DNA of 50,784 nt from Candidatus Poseidoniales archaeon (GTDB lineage: Archaea > Thermoplasmatota > Poseidoniia > Poseidoniales > Poseidoniaceae): contig QQSC01000045.1 of NCBI GenBank assembly GCA_003602475.1, positions 1-50,784 of the forward strand. The letters are read 5' to 3'. Numbering within the stretch: the stretch's first letter is position 1; each line of letters starts with the position of its first letter. The notes beneath the pieces are model-generated. The model ran no database searches. It was given only the letters and a program-made list of their open reading frames with translations, and had not been told where the DNA came from. Shown piece after piece: positions 1 through 9,252 of this stretch. Made by a program: the position numbers and the translations under genes.

Positions 1-1940
1 ACGACAGCATTATCGATGCTGCCGATGCTTGCCCCAAAGGAGAAGTGGGATGGAATTCAACACTGGAATCAGATTTTGACGGCGATGGTTGCATGGATTC
101 CACAGAAGACGACGATGATGACAACGATTTGGTCAACGATTTCAACAACACTGGAGGGGTTCTTGATCGATGTCCGACCACACCAACCAACGCAACTGAC
201 GTGGATGAACGAGGGTGCGCTGCCGTTGAAAGAGACAGCGATGAAGACGGGATTAACGACTTGCTGGATTTCTGCGAAGGGACACCATCGGGTTTGACGG
301 TCAACGAGGCAGGATGTGCTGACTTGGATGGAGACGGTGTGTTCGCTAACATTGACCAATGCTCGAATTCTCCCGCCCGTTGGACCGTGGATGAATTGGG
401 TTGTGCCGTTGTGCAACAACCCATTCTGTGGACCGACGCAACAGGATTGAATGGGCCCATGGAAACCGTTCCAACGTTCAGCGTTCCTACCTTGAACGGC
501 ACTTACAATCTGAAAACACGGTGGTCAGGCGATGATGTCTACTTTTTCATGTTCAAGTACACGGATTCCAGCGGCAACAGCAACAGCGCCACATGGGGAC
601 AAAACCCGGGGAGATTTATCCGAAATTTGCCGTCGAACACCCAGTTGTTTTACGGCTCCTTTGACAGTTCCTACCACAACGATGTGACCCAACAACGCAA
701 CGCCGTTTTGTCTGGTTTGTCCAGCAGTGAAGAGGCATACTGGGACGACCGAATTCATTACATTGACATGGATGCAAGCAACATTGGTGGAGGATTGGGT
801 AACATGATTGGTACATTCAACAATCCCACGTTCATGGGCATCGACCGATTCCAACTGGCACGGGAAACTGGTTCCTTGTACGCTTGGACTTCACAATCAA
901 ACGACCCATTCCATCTTTCTCATGAACCAAACCAGTGGGTGACAGAATTTCCAACCAAAGTACGTGCGTTGGACCCGGGGGTGCATGCGGTTGATCTGAT
1001 GGACTTCCAACGCCACAACGGTGGATGGGGTGGAGGATACAACTCACAGAGCAATGCAACGTTCGACTTACCGAACAACTTGAGTTCCTATGACACGTTG
1101 GAAGTGTATCACGAACATGCATGCTTTGACCGGAAAAACCGGTATCAAAATTCTGACGGAACGTACGGCGGGTGTCACGAGTGGGATTACCTTGCACATC
1201 TCTACATTTGTGATGCATTCAATGCTTCTTCATGCAGCACCGAGTTCATGCGTTGGATCACAACGTATGGAAGAGAAGGCATGTGGCTCACCGATATATC
1301 CCCCTATATGTTCATGCTCGGTGATGGAGAGCAGAGATTTTTCAAGTACAGTGGGGCGAACAAAGGCGACCTTACTGTCACATTTTTGTTCAGCAATTGG
1401 GGTACGGGAGAGCAAGGCATGGATGCAACCTACGCCTTTAGCGGTGGACAATTTGACGGTACGTACAACAACGAGTCAAGGCATGTTCGACAACTGGACT
1501 TCACGGTTCCGCAATGGGCTACAAAAGTAGAAATCGTGGCCACGATTACTGGACACGGGTTTAATCAGGATACTGCAAATTGCGCTGAATTCTGTGATCA
1601 CGAGCACCATTACACACTTGGTGGAAACCAAGCGATGGAATCGCACCCCCTTGTTAACGACAACGAAGGCTGTGAAAAGGAAGTAAGCAACGGCGTTGTG
1701 GCCAATCAGTTTGGTTCATGGCCGTTTGGACGTGCTGGATGGTGTGCTGGTCAAGATGTTGAGCAATGGAGATACGACATCACGGATTGGGTCGACCAGG
1801 GGCTGAACAACACCAACCAACTGGTCTATCGTGGGTACTTCAACGGTCAGGAATACGTTCCATCGGACGGAATAGGCAACGGTGGACGCAACATTCGTGC
1901 TGCGATTTGGGTTGTATATTACGGCGCTACTGATGCTTAG
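1..1940 (+). CDS. Secreted TSP3-repeat protein with C-terminal PNGase F-like domain (5' truncated by window)
   Basis: The reading frame is open from the first bases of the window, in frame with the 631-aa track ORF, so the real start lies upstream. The first ~130 visible residues are acidic calcium-binding thrombospondin type 3 repeats (runs such as DSDEDGINDLLDFC and DLDGDGVFANIDQC). The C-terminal ~280 residues resemble the two jelly-roll lobes of bacterial PNGase F (peptide-N4-(N-acetyl-beta-glucosaminyl)asparagine amidase): a lobe containing CHEWDYLAHLYIC, then ITGHGF, NCAEFCDHEHH and GRAGWCAGQDV. That family releases N-glycans from glycoproteins outside the cell. Many paired Cys fit an extracytoplasmic location. 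The catalytic Asp/Glu set was not mapped residue by residue. The gene converges on mqnC with a 4-nt overlap. The family call rests on motif recognition; a related carbohydrate- or peptide-binding jelly roll is the alternative. Confidence 0.72.
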   Translation, partial: DSIIDAADACPKGEVGWNSTLESDFDGDGCMDSTEDDDDDNDLVNDFNNTGGVLDRCPTTPTNATDVDERGCAAVERDSDEDGINDLLDFCEGTPSGLTVNEAGCADLDGDGVFANIDQCSNSPARWTVDELGCAVVQQPILWTDATGLNGPMETVPTFSVPTLNGTYNLKTRWSGDDVYFFMFKYTDSSGNSNSATWGQNPGRFIRNLPSNTQLFYGSFDSSYHNDVTQQRNAVLSGLSSSEEAYWDDRIHYIDMDASNIGGGLGNMIGTFNNPTFMGIDRFQLARETGSLYAWTSQSNDPFHLSHEPNQWVTEFPTKVRALDPGVHAVDLMDFQRHNGGWGGGYNSQSNATFDLPNNLSSYDTLEVYHEHACFDRKNRYQNSDGTYGGCHEWDYLAHLYICDAFNASSCSTEFMRWITTYGREGMWLTDISPYMFMLGDGEQRFFKYSGANKGDLTVTFLFSNWGTGEQGMDATYAFSGGQFDGTYNNESRHVRQLDFTVPQWATKVEIVATITGHGFNQDTANCAEFCDHEHHYTLGGNQAMESHPLVNDNEGCEKEVSNGVVANQFGSWPFGRAGWCAGQDVEQWRYDITDWVDQGLNNTNQLVYRGYFNGQEYVPSDGIGNGGRNIRAAIWVVYYGATDA

Positions 1941-3115
1941 ACTGCGGGCGGTGGTGCCACATGTTCGGTACGGGCAGCAACCATGACCGGGGTTTCCAAA
2001 GGGGCATAATCGCTGTTGCGCCGCTGCGGTAGGAATCCTCCGCGGACGATGGAATCTTGCAGTTCCTTTTCGGTGGCTTCTACTTTTTTGGTTCCAGATG
2101 CGGACACAACATTCTCTTCCATCATCGTAGATCCTGCATCGTCAGCTCCTCCCAAGAGGGCCATTTGAGCGACCCCCATGCCCATGGTTGGCCATGATGC
2201 TTGGATGTGTTCGACGTTGTCTAGGAACAACCTTGCAACGGCCACGTGCCTGAGGTATTCTGACGCCCCTGCCCCAAGATCGACTTTGTTTTGACCACGG
2301 TTCCTTTTTCCAAATGTGTTGTGTTCGAGTTGAACTGGCCAAGCAATGAACGATGTGAAGCCGTTTCCGTGAGCCTCAAGGCTTTGCTCTTGCAGACGCC
2401 GAATGGCGTTCATATGCTCGACTCGTTGCTCGTTTGTTTCACCAAAACCAATCACATTGGTGGCACTTGTGGTCAGTCCCAATGATTGGGCTTCGCTCAT
2501 CACACGAAGCCAGTTCAGTGGGCTGCCTTTTTTTGGAGAAACATCTTTTCGAACATCATCCACCAACATTTCAGCCCCACCCCCAGGCAAACCATGCATG
2601 CCTGCCGATTTGAGATCGGTAAGAACTTGTAAGGTTGACATGTCACACACTTCGGCAATCCCTTCAATTTCAATGGGGCTAAAACAGTCAAGGTCGATGC
2701 TTGGGTGGTGTTCTCGTAGGAAACCAATCAGATCAAGGTACCATTGAAACGGCAAAGAGGGATTGACGCCTCCTTGCATGAGGATTCGAACACCTCCAAT
2801 GGATTCCAATTCACCTACCCTCTCAGATATTTGCTGAAATGTTTGTGTGTATTCCTCATCGTGACCTGGTGGGCGGTAAAACGAGCAGAATTGACAATTG
2901 ATGGTGCAGGTGTTGGTGTAGTTGATGTTTCTGTCAACGAGGTAGGTCACTCGACCGTCAGGATGCATGGCCATACGCCGTTGATGTGCGGCGTTCATTA
3001 GAGCGTGAAGTGGAGCGGTGTGGTACAGTTCTGTAGCCTCTTCAGGCGTTAGACGAACCTCGTTTTTGTGGTCACGAGTCCAGTGCGCTTGACGCTCAAG
3101 AATATCGGACCACAT
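1937..3115 (-). CDS. mqnC: Radical SAM enzyme, MqnC-like (cyclic dehypoxanthine futalosine synthase family)
   Basis: The protein has the radical SAM cluster motif CTINCQFC (C-x3-C-x2-C, about residues 70-77), followed at once by SFYRPPG, which is the signature of MqnC rather than of CofH or MqnE. Further MqnC-like blocks are LMQGGVNPSLPFQWYLDL, FSPIEI and IGFGET. MqnC closes the ring of dehypoxanthine futalosine in the futalosine route to menaquinone, in the cytoplasm. The track start at 3124 is GTG. The ATG at 3115 is preferred because GAGGTG lies 8 nt upstream, next to the pepP stop. It is the last gene of the minus-strand run beginning at 9171. No other mqn gene is in the window, so participation in a complete pathway cannot be shown; CofH/MqnE-type chemistry is the alternative. 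Confidence 0.72.
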   Translation of the reverse strand: MWSDILERQAHWTRDHKNEVRLTPEEATELYHTAPLHALMNAAHQRRMAMHPDGRVTYLVDRNINYTNTCTINCQFCSFYRPPGHDEEYTQTFQQISERVGELESIGGVRILMQGGVNPSLPFQWYLDLIGFLREHHPSIDLDCFSPIEIEGIAEVCDMSTLQVLTDLKSAGMHGLPGGGAEMLVDDVRKDVSPKKGSPLNWLRVMSEAQSLGLTTSATNVIGFGETNEQRVEHMNAIRRLQEQSLEAHGNGFTSFIAWPVQLEHNTFGKRNRGQNKVDLGAGASEYLRHVAVARLFLDNVEHIQASWPTMGMGVAQMALLGGADDAGSTMMEENVVSASGTKKVEATEKELQDSIVRGGFLPQRRNSDYAPLETPVMVAARTEHVAPPPAV

Positions 3116-3127
3116 GTTGGACACACC

Positions 3128-4546
3128 TCACTTCCAATCTTGTCCTACGATGGCCTCTATATCATCAATTGTCTTTGGGCAATCTTGGGTCAAGACGACC
3201 GGGCCTGAATCGGTGACGAGGACATCGTCTTCAATTCGAATTCCTATGTTTGCATAGCGTTCAGGGCAATCCACATCAGGTCGCCATGCCCCGAAATACA
3301 ATCCGGGTTCAACAGTGAGGCACATACCTGCTTCAAGGAGGCGCGGCTGGCCGTTGGGCTTGTACACACCGACATCGTGGACATCAAGGCCAATCCAATG
3401 GCTGGTGTTGTGCATGTACCACTTACGAAGTTCACCGGTTTCAACATCCAAGGCTTCTTCAATCGTCTGATCAATGACACCCAAGTTGATCAAACCCTCT
3501 GCCAAAACCCGACGCGCTGCATCATGGGGAGCGGTGTACTGTTCACCTACGCGACATACGGCAATAGCGGCTTCCTGTGCAGCCAAGACGATCTCGTACA
3601 GTTCACGTTGAGGTACAGAGAATGTACCTCCAATGGGCCATGACCTTGTGATGTCGCTCGCATACCCTCTGTACTCGGAACCTGCATCGATGAGCACCAC
3701 ATCCTCAATGTTGCATTCATCGTTGTTGACCGTGTAATGAAGAATAGTCGCATTTTCTCCACTCCCAACAATGGATGGGTACGACCAGCCTTCACCGCCG
3801 GCATAGGAGAAAAAACCTTCAATAACGGACTGCAATTGATTTTCTCGGACACCTTCGTGGCTGTGTCGCATGGCAAGTTCATGAGCAATGCTGGCAACCT
3901 TTCCTGAAAACAACATGTGCTCAACTTCAGAGGCTGATTTGCGCAGTCGCAGTTCTGCCAAAAGAGGGGACGGGTCTTGCATGGTTACCGGGCCTGTACC
4001 GAAGTGTTGGCGCTTGCGGTCGCGACGCTCGATCGATTCAAGCACCAGTGCATCGAGTGCAGCATCGACACTGCTTCGATGAAACACACGCTTCGCATCG
4101 CTCAACCATTCGCTCAATCTGTCGTTTCTTTCATCGGTGGGATATGCTTCGTCAACTGCATAATGTTCCAAAGCTCCTTCTGTACCTTCTCGTCTTCCTT
4201 CCCATATTTCTTTCAGTGTATCTTTCGGTTGAACAAACAAGGCTGAACGCCAGTCGTTTCCGTCATGACGAAGCACGAAGGTTGCTTCGGGGTCCGTCCA
4301 TCCAGTGAGGTACATCAAATCACTTGACGTTCTGAAACGATAATGGACATCGTTGGACCGAACCGCTTCGTGTGGCGCCACGACAATCAGGATGTCGGAA
4401 GTCCGGAATTGTTGGGTTAGGCGACCTTGTCGTTCGGAGAATTCCTCGACACGTATTGGTTCAGGTGCGGGAGGAAGACGCTTGAGAGCCTCGGCAAACA
4501 TGATGGTTGGTAGAAGCCCCGGTTTTTCAATCGTTGGTTGACTCAA
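3128..4546 (-). CDS. pepP: Xaa-Pro aminopeptidase (M24B family)
   Basis: This is a metallopeptidase that removes N-terminal residues preceding proline. At 472 aa it has the usual PepP length, with an N-terminal aminopeptidase P domain (about residues 35-170) and a C-terminal pita-bread domain. All five metal ligands are visible: D287 (LIDAGSEY), D298 (ASDITRSWP), H383 (TSHWIGLDVHD), E413 (TVEPGLY) and E439 (GIRIEDD). No signal peptide is seen, so it is probably cytoplasmic. The track start is a TTG overlapping the upstream gene's stop by 4 nt, and an internal ATG at 4501 is also possible. mqnC follows closely, so the two are likely co-transcribed. It would complement proline dehydrogenase (45676-46653) in using proline-containing peptides, which is inference. 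Confidence 0.92.
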   Translation of the reverse strand: MSQPTIEKPGLLPTIMFAEALKRLPPAPEPIRVEEFSERQGRLTQQFRTSDILIVVAPHEAVRSNDVHYRFRTSSDLMYLTGWTDPEATFVLRHDGNDWRSALFVQPKDTLKEIWEGRREGTEGALEHYAVDEAYPTDERNDRLSEWLSDAKRVFHRSSVDAALDALVLESIERRDRKRQHFGTGPVTMQDPSPLLAELRLRKSASEVEHMLFSGKVASIAHELAMRHSHEGVRENQLQSVIEGFFSYAGGEGWSYPSIVGSGENATILHYTVNNDECNIEDVVLIDAGSEYRGYASDITRSWPIGGTFSVPQRELYEIVLAAQEAAIAVCRVGEQYTAPHDAARRVLAEGLINLGVIDQTIEEALDVETGELRKWYMHNTSHWIGLDVHDVGVYKPNGQPRLLEAGMCLTVEPGLYFGAWRPDVDCPERYANIGIRIEDDVLVTDSGPVVLTQDCPKTIDDIEAIVGQDWK

Positions 4547-6057
4547 CCCTCGTCATCGGGTTGGTTTGGATTTCTCTTGGACCATTTTGGCAAATCATCA
4601 AATTCAGAATCTCGATGGATCATGGTGAAAAATCCAATCATGAGCACGCCAAGCAAACCGACGCCAAACCAAAGATAACCGTCGGTTGAAGAGATTGCGT
4701 CTTCGGGGGGACTCAGAATTTCAATCTTAACAGAGACCCTATCAGTGGATCCATCGTCATCAAAGACGATCAGTTCAACATCATGGACACCAACACCATC
4801 CAACAATGATGCATTCAGTTGCTGAGCACCTCGTACAGATGTGGTGTTGTCAATGACCCAAAGGTAGTCCACGGGTTCGTTGTCGTCACGCTCAAAGGCT
4901 TGAATTGACCAGTTCAGTTCAGGCCCCACCACAACAGTTTGTCCTTCGCCAAGTTCGAAGCCGTCAACGGACAAAACGGCATGGGGCCGTATGTTTTCAA
5001 CTTCAAATTCATGAATCGCAGTTGTGGTATAACCGGCGCGGTCCTGAACGATGACCTGAAGATCATAGTGGCCTGAAACCGATAAATTTAGGACGGCATG
5101 GTGTTGGTCGATGAGTTCGGAAGAATACAATGTCCTGATCGTATCGTTGTTGTGCATCAGCGACCATGTTGCGGTGGTCCGAGCCCCGTCGTAGCCATCA
5201 TCGACATTGGCGAGAACGTGAATCAAGGAGCGTTCATAGACGCTGTTGGGAGCAGCAAGAGCCAGCGAAGGTTCGGTAGTATCAAGAATCACCAGATGCA
5301 TCATCGTGTTGGAATGGCGTAAGACTTGGTCAACCACCCTCATTTGAAGCAACCAGACACCGTCAGCATATCCCGCAGCAGAGAGGTCAACGGAGATCTG
5401 AACTGAGGTGGCCTGTACGGTAGCCACTACAGCAATTGGAACGGCCTCTTCACGGCAAACCTGTCCTGGAGCTTCGCAGATTTCAGCCATTACTTGAGCA
5501 GAGTTCCAACTGTTTAACGACATGACAGCGTGGTAGCTGAGGCTGACCAAGCCGTTGCTAACGGGCGCATTGTTGGTTGGTGAGAGTGAATGCAATTCGC
5601 CGGGCACATCGGAGAATAAAACCGGACGATGTTGTGATGCATCCCCGATGTAAACCGTAAGACGGAACACTTCATCAGACCCTGGTCCCGATTCTGGAGT
5701 CAAGCCAATGTAGCAAACACACGAAAGCTCGGACGTATCGATGCTTAACGTCCATTCAAATCGTTCGTCGCTGACAGGTGTTACACTGGTGAGATGTGGA
5801 CCGTTTAACAGCACAACGGGGGTGGTTGAACCAAGGTCAACGACCACCCAGGAGGTATCTCGTAGGGGGAAGTTGGAACTCCCGTTTAGCTCAAGTGTCG
5901 ATGGAACCAACAGTCCGTGGTCGTCTGAAAACACAATTTCCGGAGTTGATTCAGGCGTATGACCTCGATGGTGACCAGCAGCGGTTGCAGGGAACACCAA
6001 TCCAAACAGGAGAATAAGCACAACGGCTGAAATCCTCCGAGATGGTTGGTCACGCAT
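4543..6057 (-). CDS. Membrane-anchored extracellular protein with Ig/PKD-like domains
   Basis: I do not recognise a named family. The N-terminus is a signal peptide (two Arg, then VVLILLFGLVFPATAAG). The body of ~430 residues is rich in Ser, Thr, Val and Asp with beta-sandwich character, for example repeated segments like LDTTEPSLALAAPNSVYE and YDLQVIVQDRAGYTT that resemble Ig- or PKD-type domains. A single C-terminal transmembrane helix (about WFGVGLLGVLMIGFF) is followed by a short charged cytoplasmic tail, giving type I topology. The track start at 6072 is TTG; the ATG at 6057, directly before the signal peptide, is preferred. It lies 15 nt after the giant TSP3 gene and overlaps pepP by 4 nt, so the three are probably one transcript. 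A surface structural or adhesion role is inferred. Confidence 0.75.
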   Translation of the reverse strand: MRDQPSRRISAVVLILLFGLVFPATAAGHHRGHTPESTPEIVFSDDHGLLVPSTLELNGSSNFPLRDTSWVVVDLGSTTPVVLLNGPHLTSVTPVSDERFEWTLSIDTSELSCVCYIGLTPESGPGSDEVFRLTVYIGDASQHRPVLFSDVPGELHSLSPTNNAPVSNGLVSLSYHAVMSLNSWNSAQVMAEICEAPGQVCREEAVPIAVVATVQATSVQISVDLSAAGYADGVWLLQMRVVDQVLRHSNTMMHLVILDTTEPSLALAAPNSVYERSLIHVLANVDDGYDGARTTATWSLMHNNDTIRTLYSSELIDQHHAVLNLSVSGHYDLQVIVQDRAGYTTTAIHEFEVENIRPHAVLSVDGFELGEGQTVVVGPELNWSIQAFERDDNEPVDYLWVIDNTTSVRGAQQLNASLLDGVGVHDVELIVFDDDGSTDRVSVKIEILSPPEDAISSTDGYLWFGVGLLGVLMIGFFTMIHRDSEFDDLPKWSKRNPNQPDDEG

Positions 6058-6072
6058 AAGATTCAACCACAA

Positions 6073-9000
6073 TCAGTCACTGAACGGGTCACACAATTCG
6101 CCTTGTCCAGGGTAAGAAACAGGGTTTCGAGGATTGGTGTCCCACTTGTATTCACAATAGTTCACGTGACCGTCGTCGTCCGTATCCGCCATGCGGTCGG
6201 CCCCGTCGAATGGATCAAACTTGAAGTGGAATTCCCATCCTGTGGCCATGCCGTCGTTGTCATGGTCTTGATAGTACACTTCCGGCCCGTCGTTCCAGTC
6301 GTCGCCGTCGGTGTCGTTGGTGATGGGGTTGGTCATGTTTTGCAACTCCTCAAAGTTGGTGTAATTTTCAAGATTTTCATAAAACCGTTGACCATCTGGT
6401 GTATTAGGGTCAATGTTGCATTCAGAGTTGGTCGTATCGTTGTATCCAGGGCAGTATCGCTTGATTAATCCGCTGCGATTTAGACCATCTCGATCGGGGT
6501 CCTCTGAGCCATCATCAATACCGTCCAAATCACTGTCGGGCATGGAGGGGTCCATGACACCACGGGCGCCGTATGCACCTACGGTGGCGTTATCGGCCAA
6601 ACCGATTTCAAAGGCCAGTTGTGAGTAGTACACCTCCCAGCCATCAGGGAGCAAGTCGTCATCGGTGTCGTCATCAACAGGATTGGTGTTCCATCGGTCT
6701 GGGGCTTCAAGTCCGTTTGCCAACGTATCGTTGTCAATGTCAAATGTATCGTCCTTCAACGATTCGAGTGACGGGTCAAGGGCCCAGCGGCCATTGCATC
6801 CATTGCAAAGGTCGTTGCCCGGCATCTGGAATCCAGTAAGGTTCATTTCACTGACCTCAAACTTGGGTGCAAGGGCGAATCCACCCAACCAGTTTTGCCA
6901 TTCGTAACCACCTGGTTGCATGGTGCATGAGCCTCCTTGAGATGCTTCACACCCAGGTCGAATCCATGTTGATGTAGCGACCCATAGGCTGTGGGACTTG
7001 GTGTTGTCTTCAGCAGATTTGACCTGCATCTCCCACCCATCCAGCATGCCATCGGAATCGGTGTCATTGAGCAAGGGATTGGTCGCTCTCTGGAACGGAC
7101 GTGGGACAAACAGAACTTCGTGACCGTCAATGAGGCCATCAGCATCGGTATCGGAATTGTTGGCATGGGTGAGGAAGTTGTCTTCACCGGCAATGACCTC
7201 CTCGCCGTCCTCGAGACCGTCGTTATCGGTGTCGAACATGCAAGGGCTGGTGGAGTACGTCTCGCCTTCCCACGTAAAACTGGCACCGGCTTCTTGGAGG
7301 TCGCTCAAACCGTCAGAGTCCGTATCGGGGTTGGAGGCATTGGATCCGCCAGTGCTGCACACCGATGAGAACTCTTCGAAGTCAGAAAGACCGTCAGAAT
7401 CGGTGTCGTATAGACCGGGGTCTGAGGTCACCCATGTGGTTTGAACACCGCGATTGACGACCAGGATTTCCCAGCCCATGACCTCAATTCCATCCAAAAG
7501 GCCGTCACCATCGGTATCCGGGTTGAGGGGGTTGGTGCTGCGTCCATCGAGGACGCCATCTTGATCTCTGTCGTTGGCTTGGTATTCCATTACGTTCGTA
7601 AATCTCTCCTCAACCTCAACGATGGTGATCCATTCGAACAGGCGAGAGTCAACAGTTTGTCCAACCGTGACGTCAATGTTGTAAACATACCCAGCAACGG
7701 GTGCCAAAAGTGGGATGATTTGTTGGTTGCCGCCACCGAGTGTAACACGCGCACGAGCCACCGTTTGATTGGCTTCCACCTGTTGGTCCAGGACAACGTC
7801 GATGCCGTGCACAACGGCAGTTGTTTCCAAATCGCCAAACATGACAGCACCGTCACCATCAAGGTCCCAACCGTCCCGGTCGGGGTCAAGGTCTCTGTTG
7901 GATGCTGAGCGTGGGTGGAGGCCATTGCTGGCTTCCCATTGGTCTGGCATTCCATCCATGTCGGTATCTTCCAGCCAAGGCGAGGTGAAATTGCCTTCAC
8001 CGAACACTTGAGCCACCTGATATTCCTCAAGATTGTTCAAGCCATCTTCGTCCCAGTCGCCGTACCCATCGGAGGCGTTTGAGGGGTTGAGGGTCCATGC
8101 GGAGTTGGCAGGGTTTCCGGCGGTGGAGTAACAATACTCGAATCCATCTGGCATCCCATCGCCGTCGGTATCCCAATCGGATGGACCGTTACGGAGACCG
8201 TCGTTGTCCATGTCCATCATAAACCAAGAGCGGTCTTGCGTAGCAAAAGGACCAGCCTGCGTCACGGGGTCGAGGAGATCGATGTTGCATTCCTCTCCCA
8301 TGCCAACAAACAATCCAATGCTTCCATTGGCGACCTCAACAATGTCATCGATAAGGTCCATGTCCGAGTCTCTAGCGTCAGGATTGGTTCCAAAGGCTTC
8401 TTCTTCGAAATTTGCCAACCCGTCATCATCCGAATCCAACACGCTGTCGCATGAATATCGGCCGTTGAGGGCAAGGTCGTCCCATTCAGGCATCCCACCC
8501 TCGCCATTGAAACGCGATTCAAGGGCGGCTTCCATGGCTTGGTCAAGCAACACACAGTCCCAGTTTCCATCAAGTGGATTGAACATGGTCACTTCACCGC
8601 CCGGGGTGAGAACTTGTGTGGTGTAGAGGGATTCCCAACGGTCGTTCAATCCGTCGTTGTCGGTGTCGGAACGTTGTGGGTCGGTGCCCAGTTCTTGTTC
8701 AGCCTGATTTGTGAGGCCGTCGTTGTCTGGGTCGCCGGTGGGGCCTTGGTTGGGGTCTGGCCAAGAATCGGTTTCATTTTCGACATTAGCATCTTGGGGT
8801 TCATCGTTTGAAGACGGATCAACAACACCATCTTCGGATTCTCCGTTGTCGAGAGGATTGAGGCCGTGTTGGACTTCCCAACCGTCACTCATCCCATCGT
8901 TGTCGGTATCGGCATCGTTGATGTCCGTACCGTACTGAGTCTCCTCGAGACGGTCCGACAGACCGTCTCCATCGGTATCGGTAGCAGGATCTGTGACATC

Positions 9001-9171
9001 AGAGGTGCCTAGCAAATCTTCCTCAACAGCACTGTCGAAGTTTCCGATGTTTTCACTGGTTTGAAAGACGCCCGAAACGCCGACGAACATGGACCCGAAC
9101 ATCAGGGTGGAGATGATGGCTACGTATGCCATTTGATTGTGACTAAGACTCATGATGCATACCCCGCACAT
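6073..9171 (-). CDS. Giant secreted TSP3-repeat calcium-binding surface protein
   Basis: This 1032-aa protein has an N-terminal hydrophobic export segment (MAYVAIISTLMFGSMFVGVSG) followed by some twenty or more acidic repeats of the type DTDxDGxxDxxE, spread over nearly its whole length (DTDGDGLSDRLEE, DTDNDGMSDGWE, DSDDDGLANFEEE). TSP3-like repeats bind Ca2+ and make rod-like extracellular proteins. Between repeats are short Gly/Asn-rich or Trp-containing insertions, and one non-repeat domain around residues 440-520 (VVLDQQVEANQTVARARVTLGGG). No C-terminal membrane helix or sorting signal was seen. An ATG at 9153 preceded by GCGGGGT is an alternative start. It appears to head the minus-strand operon running to mqnC. 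An adhesin or S-layer-like role is inference. Confidence 0.85.
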   Translation of the reverse strand: MCGVCIMSLSHNQMAYVAIISTLMFGSMFVGVSGVFQTSENIGNFDSAVEEDLLGTSDVTDPATDTDGDGLSDRLEETQYGTDINDADTDNDGMSDGWEVQHGLNPLDNGESEDGVVDPSSNDEPQDANVENETDSWPDPNQGPTGDPDNDGLTNQAEQELGTDPQRSDTDNDGLNDRWESLYTTQVLTPGGEVTMFNPLDGNWDCVLLDQAMEAALESRFNGEGGMPEWDDLALNGRYSCDSVLDSDDDGLANFEEEAFGTNPDARDSDMDLIDDIVEVANGSIGLFVGMGEECNIDLLDPVTQAGPFATQDRSWFMMDMDNDGLRNGPSDWDTDGDGMPDGFEYCYSTAGNPANSAWTLNPSNASDGYGDWDEDGLNNLEEYQVAQVFGEGNFTSPWLEDTDMDGMPDQWEASNGLHPRSASNRDLDPDRDGWDLDGDGAVMFGDLETTAVVHGIDVVLDQQVEANQTVARARVTLGGGNQQIIPLLAPVAGYVYNIDVTVGQTVDSRLFEWITIVEVEERFTNVMEYQANDRDQDGVLDGRSTNPLNPDTDGDGLLDGIEVMGWEILVVNRGVQTTWVTSDPGLYDTDSDGLSDFEEFSSVCSTGGSNASNPDTDSDGLSDLQEAGASFTWEGETYSTSPCMFDTDNDGLEDGEEVIAGEDNFLTHANNSDTDADGLIDGHEVLFVPRPFQRATNPLLNDTDSDGMLDGWEMQVKSAEDNTKSHSLWVATSTWIRPGCEASQGGSCTMQPGGYEWQNWLGGFALAPKFEVSEMNLTGFQMPGNDLCNGCNGRWALDPSLESLKDDTFDIDNDTLANGLEAPDRWNTNPVDDDTDDDLLPDGWEVYYSQLAFEIGLADNATVGAYGARGVMDPSMPDSDLDGIDDGSEDPDRDGLNRSGLIKRYCPGYNDTTNSECNIDPNTPDGQRFYENLENYTNFEELQNMTNPITNDTDGDDWNDGPEVYYQDHDNDGMATGWEFHFKFDPFDGADRMADTDDDGHVNYCEYKWDTNPRNPVSYPGQGELCDPFSD

Positions 9172-9252
9172 CTGTGCAATTTCTGCGTGGCGTTGTTTCG
9201 GTTATGAACCTTGACCTAAAATGCGTGAGAACAGGGACGTGGGGGCTCGTTT

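Noticed and set aside
6073-9171. Regularly spaced gtcgttgtcggtgtc-like motifs, considered as a CRISPR or DNA repeat array
   Set aside because: They are codon repeats of DTDxDG calcium-binding units, with irregular spacing and diverged sequence, within one continuous reading frame.
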